A DNA stretch of 64,000 bases from Hyphomicrobiales bacterium (lineage in GTDB: Bacteria > Pseudomonadota > Alphaproteobacteria > Rhizobiales > JACESI01): NCBI GenBank assembly GCA_039989895.1, contig JBDXGY010000002.1:243922-307921 (forward strand), read 5' to 3'. Under the pieces are notes generated by a model. It did no database searches. It saw only the letters and a list, made by a program, of their open reading frames with translations, and had not been told where the DNA came from. Shown here in pieces: positions 35,914 through 46,315 of this stretch; the first letter of the stretch is position 1, and each line of letters opens with the position of its first letter. The position numbers were made by a program, and so were the translations under genes.

Positions 35914-37062
35914 TTGCAGCGTTTGGTTCAGTTTTTTTGTCTGGTTATTCTCACAACGTCTTTTGTGATTAGCGATATTCACGCACCCATATTGGGGGAA
36001 ACGTCTATTGCTCATGCCCAAGAGAAAAAGCGCACCTTTCTTCAGCGCCTTTTTGGGAAGAAAAAGAAGCGTTTACAACAGGTGCCTGAAACAAAGACAA
36101 AAACCCGTCGAAAAAAGAACGTGAAGAAGAAGCGCAAAAGCCCAGGTAAAACTCGAAAAGCCATCGCTGCATTGCCTAAAATAGATGATGCTAATCGTAT
36201 CGTAGTAATAGGTGATTCAACAGCTGAATCGATATCTAAAGGTTTGGTGGAAAGCTATAAGCGTACACCTTCGGTTGTTATCTCGCCACGCATACAAAAG
36301 GATATCTCCATCGTAGGAGATAAGTTTTACACTTGGCTGGATGCTTCAGATTTTACTTTTTTAGGGGATAGAGTGAGAGCTGTAGTGATCGCTCTTGGTA
36401 GCTTTGATAGAGGCCCGATTGCTAGCGGGGGAAAGACAGAGGCATTTGGTACGCCACAATGGGAGCGAGCTTATCGCCGCCGTTTAGTGGATGTTTCAGC
36501 GCAATTGCAGCTTTTAAATAAACCTATTATTTGGGTGTTGCCGCCACCAGTTATAGATGATGAGAATACTGAAATGGCCGTGGCTATTTCAGCAATCCAA
36601 CGTAGTGCAGTAGAGCCACTTAATTTCCGCGTGGTTGATGTGCATGGGGGATTTTTGAACCGTGAAGGCAAGTTTAGACATCGCGGGGTCAGTATTAATG
36701 GTAATCGTGTTCAATTACGTGATGGGTTGGGGATAGGGTTCACCAAAAGTGGTTCTAGAAAAATTGCCTATTACGTTCAAAAGGAAATTGATGACATCCT
36801 TGATGCGCAACTTAATCAAGGATTGCAATTACAGGCCGGAACAACAAAACGCAATGCACAGCAGATAGCTATTTTAACGCGTCCAGCTTTGATACAAGGC
36901 GCTACATTAGCAGGCGGCAACGGAAGAGTGAGTGCATTTTATAAAGATGAAAGAGCGCGTGATTATTTTGTTGGTGGCAAGTCTCTTGTAGCCCCAAAGG
37001 GGCGTGCTGATGATTTCTCATGGGTTGAGCCAAAGCAAGAAGATCCCACTCTGTCGCAATAA
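35914..37062 (+). CDS. Exported SGNH/GDSL-type DUF459 protein
   Basis: 382 residues opening with TTG (no in-frame ATG follows the upstream stop at 35890). Signal peptide about 1-34, then a Lys/Arg-rich segment (about 38-82, KKKR and KKKRKS runs) and an SGNH-hydrolase-like domain (about 92-300) with IVVIGDSTAESI as block I and a later DxHG (VVDVHGGF) for the acid/base. DUF459 members are placed among envelope acyltransferase or esterase-type proteins. Adjacent to galU and the transglycosylase, a frequent rhizobial order. The 37063-37109 gap has an AT-rich hairpin. Confidence 0.75.
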   Translation: MQRLVQFFCLVILTTSFVISDIHAPILGETSIAHAQEKKRTFLQRLFGKKKKRLQQVPETKTKTRRKKNVKKKRKSPGKTRKAIAALPKIDDANRIVVIGDSTAESISKGLVESYKRTPSVVISPRIQKDISIVGDKFYTWLDASDFTFLGDRVRAVVIALGSFDRGPIASGGKTEAFGTPQWERAYRRRLVDVSAQLQLLNKPIIWVLPPPVIDDENTEMAVAISAIQRSAVEPLNFRVVDVHGGFLNREGKFRHRGVSINGNRVQLRDGLGIGFTKSGSRKIAYYVQKEIDDILDAQLNQGLQLQAGTTKRNAQQIAILTRPALIQGATLAGGNGRVSAFYKDERARDYFVGGKSLVAPKGRADDFSWVEPKQEDPTLSQ

Positions 37063-37109
37063 TCAATATCTATTATTGATCAAATGATTTTAGTGACATG
37101 ATTAGAAAA

Positions 37110-38552
37110 TTAGCGCGGTAGGTTTGTTTTGCCCATTAAGGCAAGGTCTATCGCGTGTGCTGCTTGTCTGCCTTCGCGTATTGCCCAGACCACCAAAGAT
37201 TGACCCCGACGCACATCACCAGCGGCATATACGCCGTCAACAGAAGTGCGATAGTTTAGTTCATTGGCTGCAATAGCTTTATTACCGCGTCGATCGACAG
37301 AAATTTCAGGATTGAAATTGCTCAAGTAAGTATTCTCATTGGGTCCGGCAAAACCAATAGCGATAAGAGCTAAATCGGCTTTAATGAAAAATTCAGTGCC
37401 GTCAATTGGGTTACGAGCTTCATCCACCTTTGCGCATTTGACGTGGGTGAGTTTTCCAGTGTTGCCTTTGGAAACAAACTCCAGCGTCGCTGCCTGAAAT
37501 TCACGTTTTGCACCTTCGGCCTGTGATGAAGACGTGGTAAAACGTGTCGGCCAGTAAGGCCAAGTTGTCATCTTGTCTTCTTTTTCAGGAGGAAGAGGTC
37601 GGATATCCATTTGGGTGACGTTGGTTGCACCTTGACGAAAAGAGGTGCCAACACAATCTGATGCGGTATCACCACCGCCGACGACTACAACGTTTTTAGC
37701 TGTTGCAGTTATTAATTCTTCAGGAATATTTTCTTCACTGCCCACGCGCCGGTTTTGTTGCACAAGGAAGGGCATTGCATAATGAACACCCGTCAAGTCC
37801 ATGCCGGGGATGGCTGGATCGCGCGGGTTTTCTGCGCCGGCACATAAGAGTACTGCATCGTGTTTTTTCTGTAGCTCATCCATGCTGATATCGACACCAA
37901 TATTGACGCCAAAATGGAAGATAGCGCCTTCTGTTTCCATCTGCTGTACGCGGCGCTCCACATGGTGTTTTTCCATTTTGAAATCTGGAATGCCATAGGT
38001 GAGTAGGCCGCCTGCGCGCGGCTCGCGTTCATAGATGTGGGCGTCATGTCCGGCGCGAGCGAGCTGCTGAGCCGCCGCCATGCCAGCTGGTCCGGCTCCT
38101 ATGATGGCAACAGACTTGCCGGTCTTTTGTTCTGGAGGTTGCGGTTTAACCCAGCCATTTTCCCACGCCTTATCAGCGATGGCTTGCTCAACGGTTTTAA
38201 TTGAGACAGGCACATCTTCTATGTTCAATGTGCAAGCCATTTCGCAAGGAGCGGGGCAGATACGGCCTGTAAATTCTGGGAAATTATTGGTCGAATGCAG
38301 ATTGTCTGCTGCTTCTTGCCAATTGCCGTTATAGACGAGATCGTTCCAATCGGGGATCTGGTTTTCCACCGGGCAACCATCGTCACCTTGACAGAAAGGC
38401 ACACCGCAATCCATGCAGCGGGCGGCTTGATTTTTTATAGAGTTTTCTGATGGGCGAAGTGTGAACTCGCGAAAATGGCGAATACGATCAGACGCAGGCT
38501 CATATTTAAGCTCGCGGCGATCGATTTCTAAAAACCCTGTTACTTTACCCAT
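37110..38552 (-). CDS. gltD: Glutamate synthase small subunit
   Basis: 480 residues from the ATG at 38552; the frame opens at TTG 38564. NADPH-binding flavoprotein that passes electrons to GltB. N-terminal cysteine clusters AARCMDCGVPFC...CPVENQIP and CPAPCEMACTLN bind [4Fe-4S] centres; FAD-binding GAGPAGMAAAQQLARAGH and NADPH-binding VVGGGDTASDCVGTS Rossmann motifs follow. Lies downstream of gltB by 42 bases in the same operon, in an order (gltB before gltD) usual for proteobacteria. Confidence 0.96.
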   Translation of the reverse strand: MGKVTGFLEIDRRELKYEPASDRIRHFREFTLRPSENSIKNQAARCMDCGVPFCQGDDGCPVENQIPDWNDLVYNGNWQEAADNLHSTNNFPEFTGRICPAPCEMACTLNIEDVPVSIKTVEQAIADKAWENGWVKPQPPEQKTGKSVAIIGAGPAGMAAAQQLARAGHDAHIYEREPRAGGLLTYGIPDFKMEKHHVERRVQQMETEGAIFHFGVNIGVDISMDELQKKHDAVLLCAGAENPRDPAIPGMDLTGVHYAMPFLVQQNRRVGSEENIPEELITATAKNVVVVGGGDTASDCVGTSFRQGATNVTQMDIRPLPPEKEDKMTTWPYWPTRFTTSSSQAEGAKREFQAATLEFVSKGNTGKLTHVKCAKVDEARNPIDGTEFFIKADLALIAIGFAGPNENTYLSNFNPEISVDRRGNKAIAANELNYRTSVDGVYAAGDVRRGQSLVVWAIREGRQAAHAIDLALMGKTNLPR

Positions 38553-38594
38553 AATGTAGTCCAAACTTGATTAGCGGTATTAAGGTGCGATTGC

Positions 38595-41500
38595 TTATTC
38601 AGCAGCTTCCACACCATTTAGCTTTTGATCTTCCATTTCCCGCAGTGCACGGCGGTATTCAACTGGCATTACTTTCACGAATTTAGGACGGAATTCTTCC
38701 CAATTATCGAGAATATTTTTTGCGCGTTGTGAGGCCGTATAGCGGTGATGATTTGAAATCAACTGGCGCAGGCGTTCATCATCATGCTTTGTCATATTTG
38801 CCGTAACATCAACACGACCCTTATGCATGATGTCACCGCCGTGGTGGTGAATTTTTTCTAGAATATCATCTTCTTCAGGCACGGGTTCCAAATCAACCAT
38901 AGCAAGGTTGCAGCGCTGAGCGAAGGTTTTGTCTTCATCTAAGACATAAGCTACACCGCCAGACATGCCCGCTGCGAAATTACGGCCTGTATCACCGATC
39001 ACAACAACAACGCCACCGGTCATATATTCACACCCGTGATCACCGCAGCCTTCAACAACTGCCAATGCGCCAGAGTTTCGAACCGAGAAACGTTCTCCAG
39101 CTACACCGCTGAAATAACATTCACCGGCTGTTGCTCCATAAAGCACGGTATTGCCAATAATGATGGATTCTTCTGCGATGATGGTGCTGTCATCGGACGG
39201 GCGAATAATGATCTTACCGCCTGAAAGTCCTTTGCCCACATAATCATTGCCATCACCGATCAACTCAAAAGTAATACCTTGAGCAAGGAACGCACCAAAG
39301 GCTTGGCCTGCTGTACCCGTCAATTGAACATTAATTGTGTCATCTTCGAGTGGCTCAACGAAATGCTGCTTCACAACTTCGCCCGATAGCATGGCGCCAG
39401 CAGAACGATCAACATTGCCTATGGTTGTTTTGATGCTAATTGGCTCACGGTTTTGAATCGCAGTTTGCGCATTGGCAATAAGGCGGCGGTCCAGAATGTC
39501 ATGAATTGGATGATCTTGCTTTTGTGTCCAATAAATTTCGTTTGGCTCGGCGTCTACTTTGTAGAAAATTTTCTCGAAATTGAGGCCATTTGCTTTCCAG
39601 TGATCTACCATGTCACGTTTGTCGAGACGATCGGACTGGCCTATCATTTCATCAAAGGTGCGGTAGCCCATTTCGGCCATCAGCTGCCGGACTTCTTCGG
39701 CAACATAGAAGAAGTAATTGATGATATGTTCAGGCGTCCCTTTAAAGCGGCGGCGCAGTTCAGGGTCTTGTGTGGCGATGCCAACAGGGCATGTATTGAG
39801 ATGACATTTGCGCATCATCAAACAGCCAGCGGCGATCAGAGGTGCGGTGGAAAAACCGAATTCATCCGCGCCTAATAAAGCTCCAATAATAACATCACGG
39901 CCCGTGCGCAAACCACCATCGACCTGAAGGGCAATGCGGGAACGAAGACCGTTCAAGACGAGTGTTTGGTGTGTCTCGGCAAGACCCATTTCCCATGCTG
40001 AACCTGCATGTTTGAGGGATGTCAGGGGAGAGGCGCCAGTGCCGCCATCGAACCCTGAAATTGTTATGTGATCAGCGCGGGCTTTGGCAACGCCAGCGGC
40101 CACGGTTCCAACACCGACCTCAGAGACGAGTTTGACTGAAATATCGGCGTCTGGATTGACGTTTTTCAAATCAAAAATCAGCTGTGCCAAATCTTCGATC
40201 GAGTAGATGTCGTGGTGTGGTGGTGGTGAGATCAGACCGACACCAGGTGTTGAGTGACGGGTTTTGGCAATCAGCGCGTCAACCTTATGGCCAGGCAGCT
40301 GCCCACCTTCGCCGGGTTTTGCACCTTGTGCCACTTTAATCTGGATCATATCGGCATTGACCAGAAACTCAGTGGTCACGCCGAAACGGCCGGAAGCTAC
40401 CTGCTTAATGGCAGAGCGTTCTGGGTTTTTTGATCCATCTGGTAAGTCTTCATAGCGGTCGCGTTCTTCGCCGCCTTCACCTGTGTTGGATTTGCCGCCA
40501 ATGCGGTTCATGGCTTTGGCGAGTGTCGTGTGGGCTTCACGCGAAATGGAGCCGAAGGACATGGCGCCAGTTGAAAATCGCTTAACGATATCAGCTGTGG
40601 TTTCGACCTCGTCAATGGATACGGGCTCAAGACCGATGTCTTTCGCCATTTTAATGTCAAACAGCCCACGAATGGTTTTGCGTTGCTTGTTTTCTCCATT
40701 CACCTCAGCGGCGAATTGTTCGTATTTTGAATAGTTTTCTGTGCGTACGGCGTGCTGCAGATTGGTGATCGCAGACGGTGTCCACACATGAGCTTCACCT
40801 CGCTGGCGAAATGCGTATTCTCCGCCAATATCAAGGGCGTTTTTCATAATTTCCACATTGCCGAAAGCAGCTTCGTGGCGAATAACCGTTTCACGGGCAA
40901 TCTCAGCGAGACCAACTCCTTCAATGGTGGTGGCTGTTCCGAAGAAATATTTTTCCACGAAGTCAGATGAAAGACCAACAGCGTCAAAAATCTGAGCACC
41001 ACAATAGGATTGATAGGTAGAAATGCCCATTTTGGACATGACTTTCAAAATGCCTTTGTCGATGGACTTGATGTAGCGTTCAACAACCTCGAATTCATCC
41101 ACTTCTTCTGGAAACTCTTCTTGAGCGTGCATGTCTGCTAGTGTTTCAAAGGCGAGATAGGGGTTGATTGCCTCTGCGCCATAACCAGCCAATGCGCAGA
41201 AATGATGTACCTCGCGCGCTTCACCGGTTTCAATGACAAGACCTACAGATGTGCGTAGGCCTTTGCGAATGAGGTGATGGTGTACGGCAGCTGTGAAAAG
41301 GAGAGATGGGATAGCTATACGATCAGGGCTGACCAGTCGATCTGAAAGGATGATGATGTTGTCACCCTTATTGACGGCTTCTTCGGCCTTGTCACAGATA
41401 AGGTTCAACGCACCTTCCATGCCTTCAGCGCCTTTGGATGCATTATAGGTGCAATCAAGCGTGATGGTCTGAAATTGATTATCGCCGATATCGCCGATGA

Positions 41501-43307
41501 TACGTACTTTTTCTAGGTCGATATCAGTAAGGATAGGCTGGCGCACTTCGAGACGTTTTTTTGTGGCCATATCCGCTTTATTCAAAATATTTGGACGCGG
41601 CCCGATGAAAGACACGAGGCTCATCACAATTTCTTCGCGGATGGGATCGATCGGTGGATTGGTGACCTGTGCGAAATTTTGTTTGAAGTAAGTGAACAGT
41701 GATTTTGATTTGTCTGACAGCGCGGAAAGCGGTGTATCGGTACCCATGGAGCCGATGGCCTCTTGGCCAGTGGTGGCCATAGGAGTCATGAGTAGTTTCA
41801 AATCTTCTTGCGAATAACCGAAAGCCTGTTGTCGGTCGAGCTGCGCCACACTTGAGCGGCGAGGGCGTGCGCCAGTGTCTGGAAGATCTTCCAATATAAT
41901 CTGTGTTTCATCAAGCCATTCTTGATACGGCTTCTTTGTGGCGATGTCTTTTTTTAGCTCGTTATCAGAGATGATGCGGCCTTCTTCCAGATCGATCAAA
42001 AGCATTTTGCCGGGCTGGAGGCGCCATTTTTTGATGATTTTTGCTTCATCTACAGGCAGTGTGCCTGCTTCGGATGCCATGATAATGCGATCATCATTGG
42101 TGACAATATAGCGGGCAGGGCGTAGGCCGTTGCGGTCGAGGGTTGCACCTATTTGGCGGCCATCGGTAAAGGCAACGGAAGCTGGACCATCCCATGGCTC
42201 CATAAGTGCTGCATGGTATTCATAAAACGCGCGGCGCTCTTGATCCATCAGGGGATTGCCGGCCCAAGCTTCAGGGATCAGCATCATCACGGCATGGGCC
42301 ATTGAATAGCCGCCACGCATGAGAAATTCTAAGGCATTGTCAAAACAGGCCGTATCAGATTGGCCTTCATAAGAGATAGGCCAGAGCTTTTTGATGTCAT
42401 CGCCATAAAGAGGTGATGTTACGGACGCTTCGCGTGCTGCCATCCAATTTACATTGCCACGTTTGGTGTTGATTTCACCGTTGTGGGCGACCACGCGGTA
42501 TGGGTGTGCCAGTTTCCATGAAGGGAACGTGTTGGTTGAAAACCGTTGGTGAACAAGTGCAAGGGCAGATTGGTAGCGCGGGTCGGTTAAATCCTTGAAA
42601 TAGGCAGCAAGCTGATAAGCTAGGAACATGCCTTTATAAACAATCGTGCGCGATGAGAATGAAACGGGATAAAAGCCGTTGTCCCGACCATCTGTCTGAC
42701 CAAATACAGTGTTGGAGAGAACTTTACGGGCCAGATAAAGCGTGCGCTCGAACGTCTCCTCATCCATGCCATCCGGGCGGGCAACAAAAAGCTGTTTGTG
42801 AACGGGTTCGGTTGCGGCAATGTTTTCGGCTTGACTGAGGGAGCTGTTATCCACTTCAGGCACGCGCCAACCAAGAATTGTGAGGCCGACAGAGGCGACC
42901 GCTTTTTCTGTCAGCTCTTTGCAATTGGCTCGCAAGGCATCGTCTTGAGGTAAAAAGAGAAAAGCAACGCCATAATCACCAGCGGCGGGTAGATCAAAAT
43001 CGACGGTCTCAGAAAACAACTGATGCGGAATTTGTGTGAGCATGCCAGCGCCGTCGCCCATTAAAGGGTCCGCACCTACTGCACCGCGATGGGTCATGTT
43101 TACGAGAATTTTAACGCCATCTTCAATGATGGAATGAGATTTTTCACCCTTCATATGAGCAACAAAGCCTACGCCACAGGCATCGTGTTCACGCTCAGGG
43201 TTATAGAGACCTTGCGCAACGGGCAAACCGTTTGCGTTCAGCGCGCGGTTTGACTTTTTGGATGCACTTGGCATTGGCGCATGAGTGCTTGCAAAATTAT
43301 CAGTCAT
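38595..43307 (-). CDS. gltB: Glutamate synthase large subunit (NADPH-GOGAT)
   Basis: 1570 residues from the ATG at 43307, with GAGGGG just upstream; the frame runs 30 more residues to 43397 but that part is unlike the family. Makes two glutamates from glutamine and 2-oxoglutarate. The propeptide ends before C44 ([11 protein letters not shown]), the glutaminase nucleophile. Later come the FMN-binding synthase domain ([28 protein letters not shown]), the [3Fe-4S] cysteines [13 protein letters not shown] preceded by CLMMRKC, and the C-terminal beta-helix domain. Length is normal. Confidence 0.97.
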   Translation of the reverse strand: MTDNFASTHAPMPSASKKSNRALNANGLPVAQGLYNPEREHDACGVGFVAHMKGEKSHSIIEDGVKILVNMTHRGAVGADPLMGDGAGMLTQIPHQLFSETVDFDLPAAGDYGVAFLFLPQDDALRANCKELTEKAVASVGLTILGWRVPEVDNSSLSQAENIAATEPVHKQLFVARPDGMDEETFERTLYLARKVLSNTVFGQTDGRDNGFYPVSFSSRTIVYKGMFLAYQLAAYFKDLTDPRYQSALALVHQRFSTNTFPSWKLAHPYRVVAHNGEINTKRGNVNWMAAREASVTSPLYGDDIKKLWPISYEGQSDTACFDNALEFLMRGGYSMAHAVMMLIPEAWAGNPLMDQERRAFYEYHAALMEPWDGPASVAFTDGRQIGATLDRNGLRPARYIVTNDDRIIMASEAGTLPVDEAKIIKKWRLQPGKMLLIDLEEGRIISDNELKKDIATKKPYQEWLDETQIILEDLPDTGARPRRSSVAQLDRQQAFGYSQEDLKLLMTPMATTGQEAIGSMGTDTPLSALSDKSKSLFTYFKQNFAQVTNPPIDPIREEIVMSLVSFIGPRPNILNKADMATKKRLEVRQPILTDIDLEKVRIIGDIGDNQFQTITLDCTYNASKGAEGMEGALNLICDKAEEAVNKGDNIIILSDRLVSPDRIAIPSLLFTAAVHHHLIRKGLRTSVGLVIETGEAREVHHFCALAGYGAEAINPYLAFETLADMHAQEEFPEEVDEFEVVERYIKSIDKGILKVMSKMGISTYQSYCGAQIFDAVGLSSDFVEKYFFGTATTIEGVGLAEIARETVIRHEAAFGNVEIMKNALDIGGEYAFRQRGEAHVWTPSAITNLQHAVRTENYSKYEQFAAEVNGENKQRKTIRGLFDIKMAKDIGLEPVSIDEVETTADIVKRFSTGAMSFGSISREAHTTLAKAMNRIGGKSNTGEGGEERDRYEDLPDGSKNPERSAIKQVASGRFGVTTEFLVNADMIQIKVAQGAKPGEGGQLPGHKVDALIAKTRHSTPGVGLISPPPHHDIYSIEDLAQLIFDLKNVNPDADISVKLVSEVGVGTVAAGVAKARADHITISGFDGGTGASPLTSLKHAGSAWEMGLAETHQTLVLNGLRSRIALQVDGGLRTGRDVIIGALLGADEFGFSTAPLIAAGCLMMRKCHLNTCPVGIATQDPELRRRFKGTPEHIINYFFYVAEEVRQLMAEMGYRTFDEMIGQSDRLDKRDMVDHWKANGLNFEKIFYKVDAEPNEIYWTQKQDHPIHDILDRRLIANAQTAIQNREPISIKTTIGNVDRSAGAMLSGEVVKQHFVEPLEDDTINVQLTGTAGQAFGAFLAQGITFELIGDGNDYVGKGLSGGKIIIRPSDDSTIIAEESIIIGNTVLYGATAGECYFSGVAGERFSVRNSGALAVVEGCGDHGCEYMTGGVVVVIGDTGRNFAAGMSGGVAYVLDEDKTFAQRCNLAMVDLEPVPEEDDILEKIHHHGGDIMHKGRVDVTANMTKHDDERLRQLISNHHRYTASQRAKNILDNWEEFRPKFVKVMPVEYRRALREMEDQKLNGVEAAE

Positions 43308-43512
43308 AAAACCCCTCAACTGTCTTTCCAGCCCTTGTTCTCGGGCATATTTTGGAGCCAGTCGCATTAATCGCGAAGGGTCCCATGCGGGTCGCATTCA
43401 CAATCAGGAATGCGGCTCGTTGAGCTGACCATTTAATGGCCCACGCTCCTAAGATGTAGTTGCCGATAGCCACAATATTGCTGAACAGTATCGCGGAACA
43501 TTCGGTCTAATT

Positions 43513-43654
43513 GGATGACAGCGTCATCCCGTTTGATCACGCTTTAAGCGTGTGCCCTAGAGATGCATAGCGGATGAAGCCTGCATTGACAAAGGACAAA
43601 TTTCAAACTCAGTCAGCATTGCTGACCTAAATCTGGCTGCAATCTGCCAGATTT
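43513..43654. repeat. Cluster of four inverted repeats between gltB and hsp20
   Basis: The 440-base gap 43308-43747 holds no gene. It has four perfect dyads: GGATGAC/GTCATCC (43513-43529), CACGCTT-T-AAGCGTG (43538-43552), GTCAGC/GCTGAC (43612-43626) and AAATCTGGC/GCCAGATTT (43629-43654), plus the terminator at 43696-43721. They could be hairpins in a gltB leader (minus strand), operators, or part of a small RNA; the sequence does not decide. The 43384-43500 part shows no repeat. Confidence 0.6.
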
Positions 43655-43695
43655 ATTTGTGAAGTGCAAGCGTAGTTGGTTGGTTTTTATATGAA

Positions 43696-43721
43696 AACCC
43701 GGCCAATTGACAGGCCGGGTT
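43696..43721 (-). terminator. Terminator hairpin after hsp20
   Basis: A 9-bp GC-rich stem (AACCCGGCC with GGCCGGGTT) with an 8-base loop, followed in the minus direction by TTTTC; about 27 bases downstream of the hsp20 stop. It may also slow transcription from the plus side, where a short CATTTT follows. Confidence 0.7.
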
Positions 43722-43747
43722 CATTTTAAAAGGCAGGGCACAGAGTG

Positions 43748-44212
43748 TTAGTTTATTTTCGTGCCTTCAATTTTTTTCTGCGTCGTACCATTGGTTGCGA
43801 TCGCGACCTTGCGCGGTTTCATGGCTTCTGGCACTTCACGCACGAGATCGATGTGTAACAGACCATGTTCCAGTGCCGCATTTTTAACTTCAACGTGGTC
43901 TGCGAGCTGAAAACGGCGCTCAAATGCGCGCGCGGCGATGCCTTGGTGCAAAATTTCTACATTCTCACGGCTATCTTCTGCCTTGCCACCCTTGACGGTT
44001 AAAACCGTATCTTTGGTTTCAATATCGAGATCCGTCTCGGCAAAACCCGCGACTGCCATAGTGATGCGATAGGTATCATCACTGGTGCGTTCGATATTAT
44101 ATGGAGGGTAAGCATTCGCGTTCGTCTCTGTTGTGACATTATCTAACAAAGAGAAGAGGCGATCGAAGCCAACAGATGTGCGGTATAGGGGGGTATAATC
44201 AACATGATTCAT
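43748..44212 (-). CDS. Small heat-shock protein, Hsp20/IbpA family
   Basis: 154 residues with a short N-terminal arm (VDYTPLYRTSVGFDRLFSLLDN) and an alpha-crystallin domain (about 38-135): AYPPYNIERTSDDTYRITMAVAGF, the GIAARAFERRFQLADHVEVKNAALEHGLLHIDL core. C-terminal I-x-I/V-type anchor reads VAIATN. ATP-independent holdase of aggregated proteins. Its mRNA leader carries a ROSE thermometer and an RpoH promoter, so it should be under dual heat control. Confidence 0.93.
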   Translation of the reverse strand: MNHVDYTPLYRTSVGFDRLFSLLDNVTTETNANAYPPYNIERTSDDTYRITMAVAGFAETDLDIETKDTVLTVKGGKAEDSRENVEILHQGIAARAFERRFQLADHVEVKNAALEHGLLHIDLVREVPEAMKPRKVAIATNGTTQKKIEGTKIN

Positions 44213-44310
44213 GTATGAGTCCTTTCATAAGCGACTGATTTAAATTTAAAGCAATGAATGCATCCCTGATGGGCATGCGGATTGCTTTTGCATAGCCCCG
44301 ATTGGCGGCT
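44213..44310 (-). ncRNA. ROSE-type RNA thermometer in the hsp20 leader
   Basis: The last hairpin (minus strand 44236-44218) pairs the Shine-Dalgarno AAGGACT with AGTCGCTT, leaving one bulged G. The pairing of U-C-G-C-U with A-G-G-A around a bulged G is the hallmark of ROSE elements, which block the ribosome at low temperature and melt on heating. An upstream hairpin (GCATCCC/GGG-ATGC region, 44250-44268) adds to the leader. ROSE elements are well known in rhizobial small heat-shock genes. The exact 5' end is inferred from the promoter. Confidence 0.8.
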
Positions 44311-44319
44311 ACATTCTAT

Positions 44320-44348
44320 ATATGTGTATTCAAAATTAGGACTTCAAG
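44320..44348 (-). promoter_or_regulatory. RpoH (sigma-32)-type promoter of hsp20
   Basis: On the minus strand CTTGAAG (44348-44342) is followed after exactly 15 bases by CACATAT (44326-44320). This agrees with the sigma-32 consensus CTTGAA and CCATNT-type -10 and puts the start point about 100 bases upstream of the ATG, in line with the ROSE leader. Confidence 0.65.
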
Positions 44349-44376
44349 AATTTTTTATGAAGGTAACTTATTGAAA

Positions 44377-44396
44377 AAGCTAATTTTTATTAGCTT
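44377..44396. repeat. AT-rich inverted repeat in the hsp20/Lys-His gene gap
   Basis: AAGCTAAT (44377-44384) and ATTAGCTT (44389-44396) are exact reverse complements with a TTTT spacer. It lies about 28 bases beyond the RpoH promoter of hsp20 and 120 bases before the next gene; an operator or structural hairpin are both possible. The rest of the gap to 44516 shows only a GAAGAGG ribosome-binding site. Confidence 0.5.
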
Positions 44397-44516
44397 ATGA
44401 ATTTGTGAATGAAATATGAATATCTGGTTTGGATGGTATTCAGTGCGTTGGTTGTAGTTTGTGATCATTGAAATAAAGCTGGCTGAGGCGCGGCAAAGGA
44501 TGAAGAGGAAAATTTA

Positions 44517-45092
44517 ATGTTCAAGAAAATTCTTATTGCTGCTGGTACTGCACTCAGCGTTATTGCGGCTTCGATTTCATTTCAATCTTCTGCAAATGCT
44601 GCGAATGCGAAATTTGGTGTTCACACAGTTAAGCATAAAGGCACTGGTTTTCACGGTGCAAAGCGTAAAGGCTTCAATCAAAACCGATTAAAACGCAAAG
44701 GCTTTGCTCAAGGCGGGGTTAAGAAAAAAAGCTTTTCCCATAAGAATGAGAAGAAAAGTTTTGCCCATAAAAAGGTGAAGAAAAAAAGCGTTGTTCATAA
44801 ATCGACGAAGCATAAGAAGGCCCATATTGGGAAAAAAGTGCACAAAAAAGCATATGTTTCTAAAAAAAATCACGTGCATAAGCCCATTTATATCAAGAAG
44901 CATCACGCGCTATCCAACAAAAAACTTCGCCACTATCTACGCGCCCAAGGCCTTTATAATATTCACTTTATTAAGCGCGGTCATAGCGTCGTAAAATTGA
45001 TCGCGGATAACCGTAGAGGCTATTTGGGTGAGTATAAGGTGAATGCATATAACGCCCGTATTATTGATGGTCATGTAATTCGGTATCACTAG
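44517..45092 (+). CDS. Lys/His-rich exported protein of unknown function
   Basis: 191 residues with a signal peptide (MFKKILIAAGTALSVIAASI, cut near NA-A 28). Residues about 35-130 are a degenerate repeat of short basic units such as KRKGF, KKKSF, HKK, very rich in Lys and His. The C-terminal 55 residues (LRHYLRAQGLYNIHF, GYLGEYKVNAYNARIIDGHVIRY) look like a small folded alpha/beta domain. GAAGAGG lies upstream. No family was recognised; a role in binding anions, metals or wall polymers is possible. A short hairpin with a T-run follows at about 45105-45125. Confidence 0.75.
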   Translation: MFKKILIAAGTALSVIAASISFQSSANAANAKFGVHTVKHKGTGFHGAKRKGFNQNRLKRKGFAQGGVKKKSFSHKNEKKSFAHKKVKKKSVVHKSTKHKKAHIGKKVHKKAYVSKKNHVHKPIYIKKHHALSNKKLRHYLRAQGLYNIHFIKRGHSVVKLIADNRRGYLGEYKVNAYNARIIDGHVIRYH

Positions 45093-45286
45093 ATACTGAA
45101 TTCTAAGCCAGCATAGGCTCTTTTTACCCGTTTTATAGGAGTTGTTTGCTGGATTAGACGATGGATGGTTTGCTTGCCTCCAACTGTCCGTTCAGCAAGG
45201 CTGCAGGTTGTTAAGTTCACCCTTGCAGTCTTGTTACTTTTCCTGCATTTGTTTGGATAATTATTTTATCCTGTGACAAATGCCTG

Positions 45287-46315
45287 ATGGAAAAACCGGA
45301 ACTCAAATCAACACCTAATAATAGCGTGCCTGATGATGCTCATGTGCAATGGGTCACAACACGCGATGGTGTGCACTTGCGCGCCGCGTTTTGGCACCCG
45401 ACCGGAGGTATGGATATTGCCGATAAACCACGCGGCACGGTGTGCCTTATTAATGGGCGTACTGAGTTTATTGAAAAATATTATGAGGTTATCGAGGATC
45501 TACGCCGGCGTGGTTTTGTTGTGGCTACTTTTGATTGGCGTGGACAGGGACTTTCGGACCGCTTGTTGAAAAAACCTTTTCGTGGCCATATCCGCCATTT
45601 TAATCACTATAAGCGCGATCTTGACGCCTTTTTGTTGAAATTTGTGTCGGCTCATTGCCCTCGGCCTTATTTTGCCTTGGGCCATTCCATGGGTGGGCAT
45701 GTTCTATTTTCACAGGCAAAAGGGGGGGTGTCGCGGTTTTTCGATCGGATGATATTAACGGCTCCCATGTTGCATCTCGCGCCTCGTATGCTCTTAGGGT
45801 TTCATTGGATTCGTCCTGGCCGCAATGTTATAAGTAACAAGGTGATTTCACAACGATCCACTCGAATTGTGACTGGGCTTGCGCGTCTTTTCGGGCTTGG
45901 CAGATCTTATGTTTATGGCGGAAGCGATGAGATCATTTATCCGTTCAAAGGTAATTTGATAACTTCCGATGAAACGCGTTTTGATCGATTTAACGAATTG
46001 CTTGCAGCCCATCCAGAGCTTGGTATCGGATCGGCGACAAATTCGTGGACTAATTCTGCCTGTCGTAGCATGAAAAGGGTTCTCAAATTTAAGTTTATCC
46101 GCGCGATTGATGTGCCAATGTTGATTATTGCATCTGGTTCTGACCAAATTGTCTCGACACCGTCGATTGAAAAAATTACTCCCAAAATGCGTGCTGGTCA
46201 TCATATTGTTATTCGCAATGCGCGTCATGAAATCATGCTGGAGCGTGATGAACTGCGCGAACAATTTTGGGCAGCGTTTGATGCATTTATTCCAGGTGAC
46301 TATTCTGAAGATTAG
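45287..46315 (+). CDS. Lysophospholipase-like alpha/beta hydrolase
   Basis: 342 residues. Hydrolase_4/PldB type: LINGRTEFIEKYYEVIEDLRRRGFVVATFDWRGQGLSDR, nucleophile S134 in LGHSMGG, Asp in IASGSDQIVS and His in ARHEIML. No signal peptide. The enzyme probably hydrolyses a monoacyl lipid. Its TAG interlocks with the hisN stop (TTAG at 46312-46315), so the two genes are convergent with a 4-base overlap. Confidence 0.85.
   Translation: MEKPELKSTPNNSVPDDAHVQWVTTRDGVHLRAAFWHPTGGMDIADKPRGTVCLINGRTEFIEKYYEVIEDLRRRGFVVATFDWRGQGLSDRLLKKPFRGHIRHFNHYKRDLDAFLLKFVSAHCPRPYFALGHSMGGHVLFSQAKGGVSRFFDRMILTAPMLHLAPRMLLGFHWIRPGRNVISNKVISQRSTRIVTGLARLFGLGRSYVYGGSDEIIYPFKGNLITSDETRFDRFNELLAAHPELGIGSATNSWTNSACRSMKRVLKFKFIRAIDVPMLIIASGSDQIVSTPSIEKITPKMRAGHHIVIRNARHEIMLERDELREQFWAAFDAFIPGDYSED

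Noticed and set aside
37062-37080. AT-rich hairpin between the DUF459 gene and gltD
   Set aside because: Perfect 7-bp arms but all A/T-rich and no T-run, so not called a terminator.
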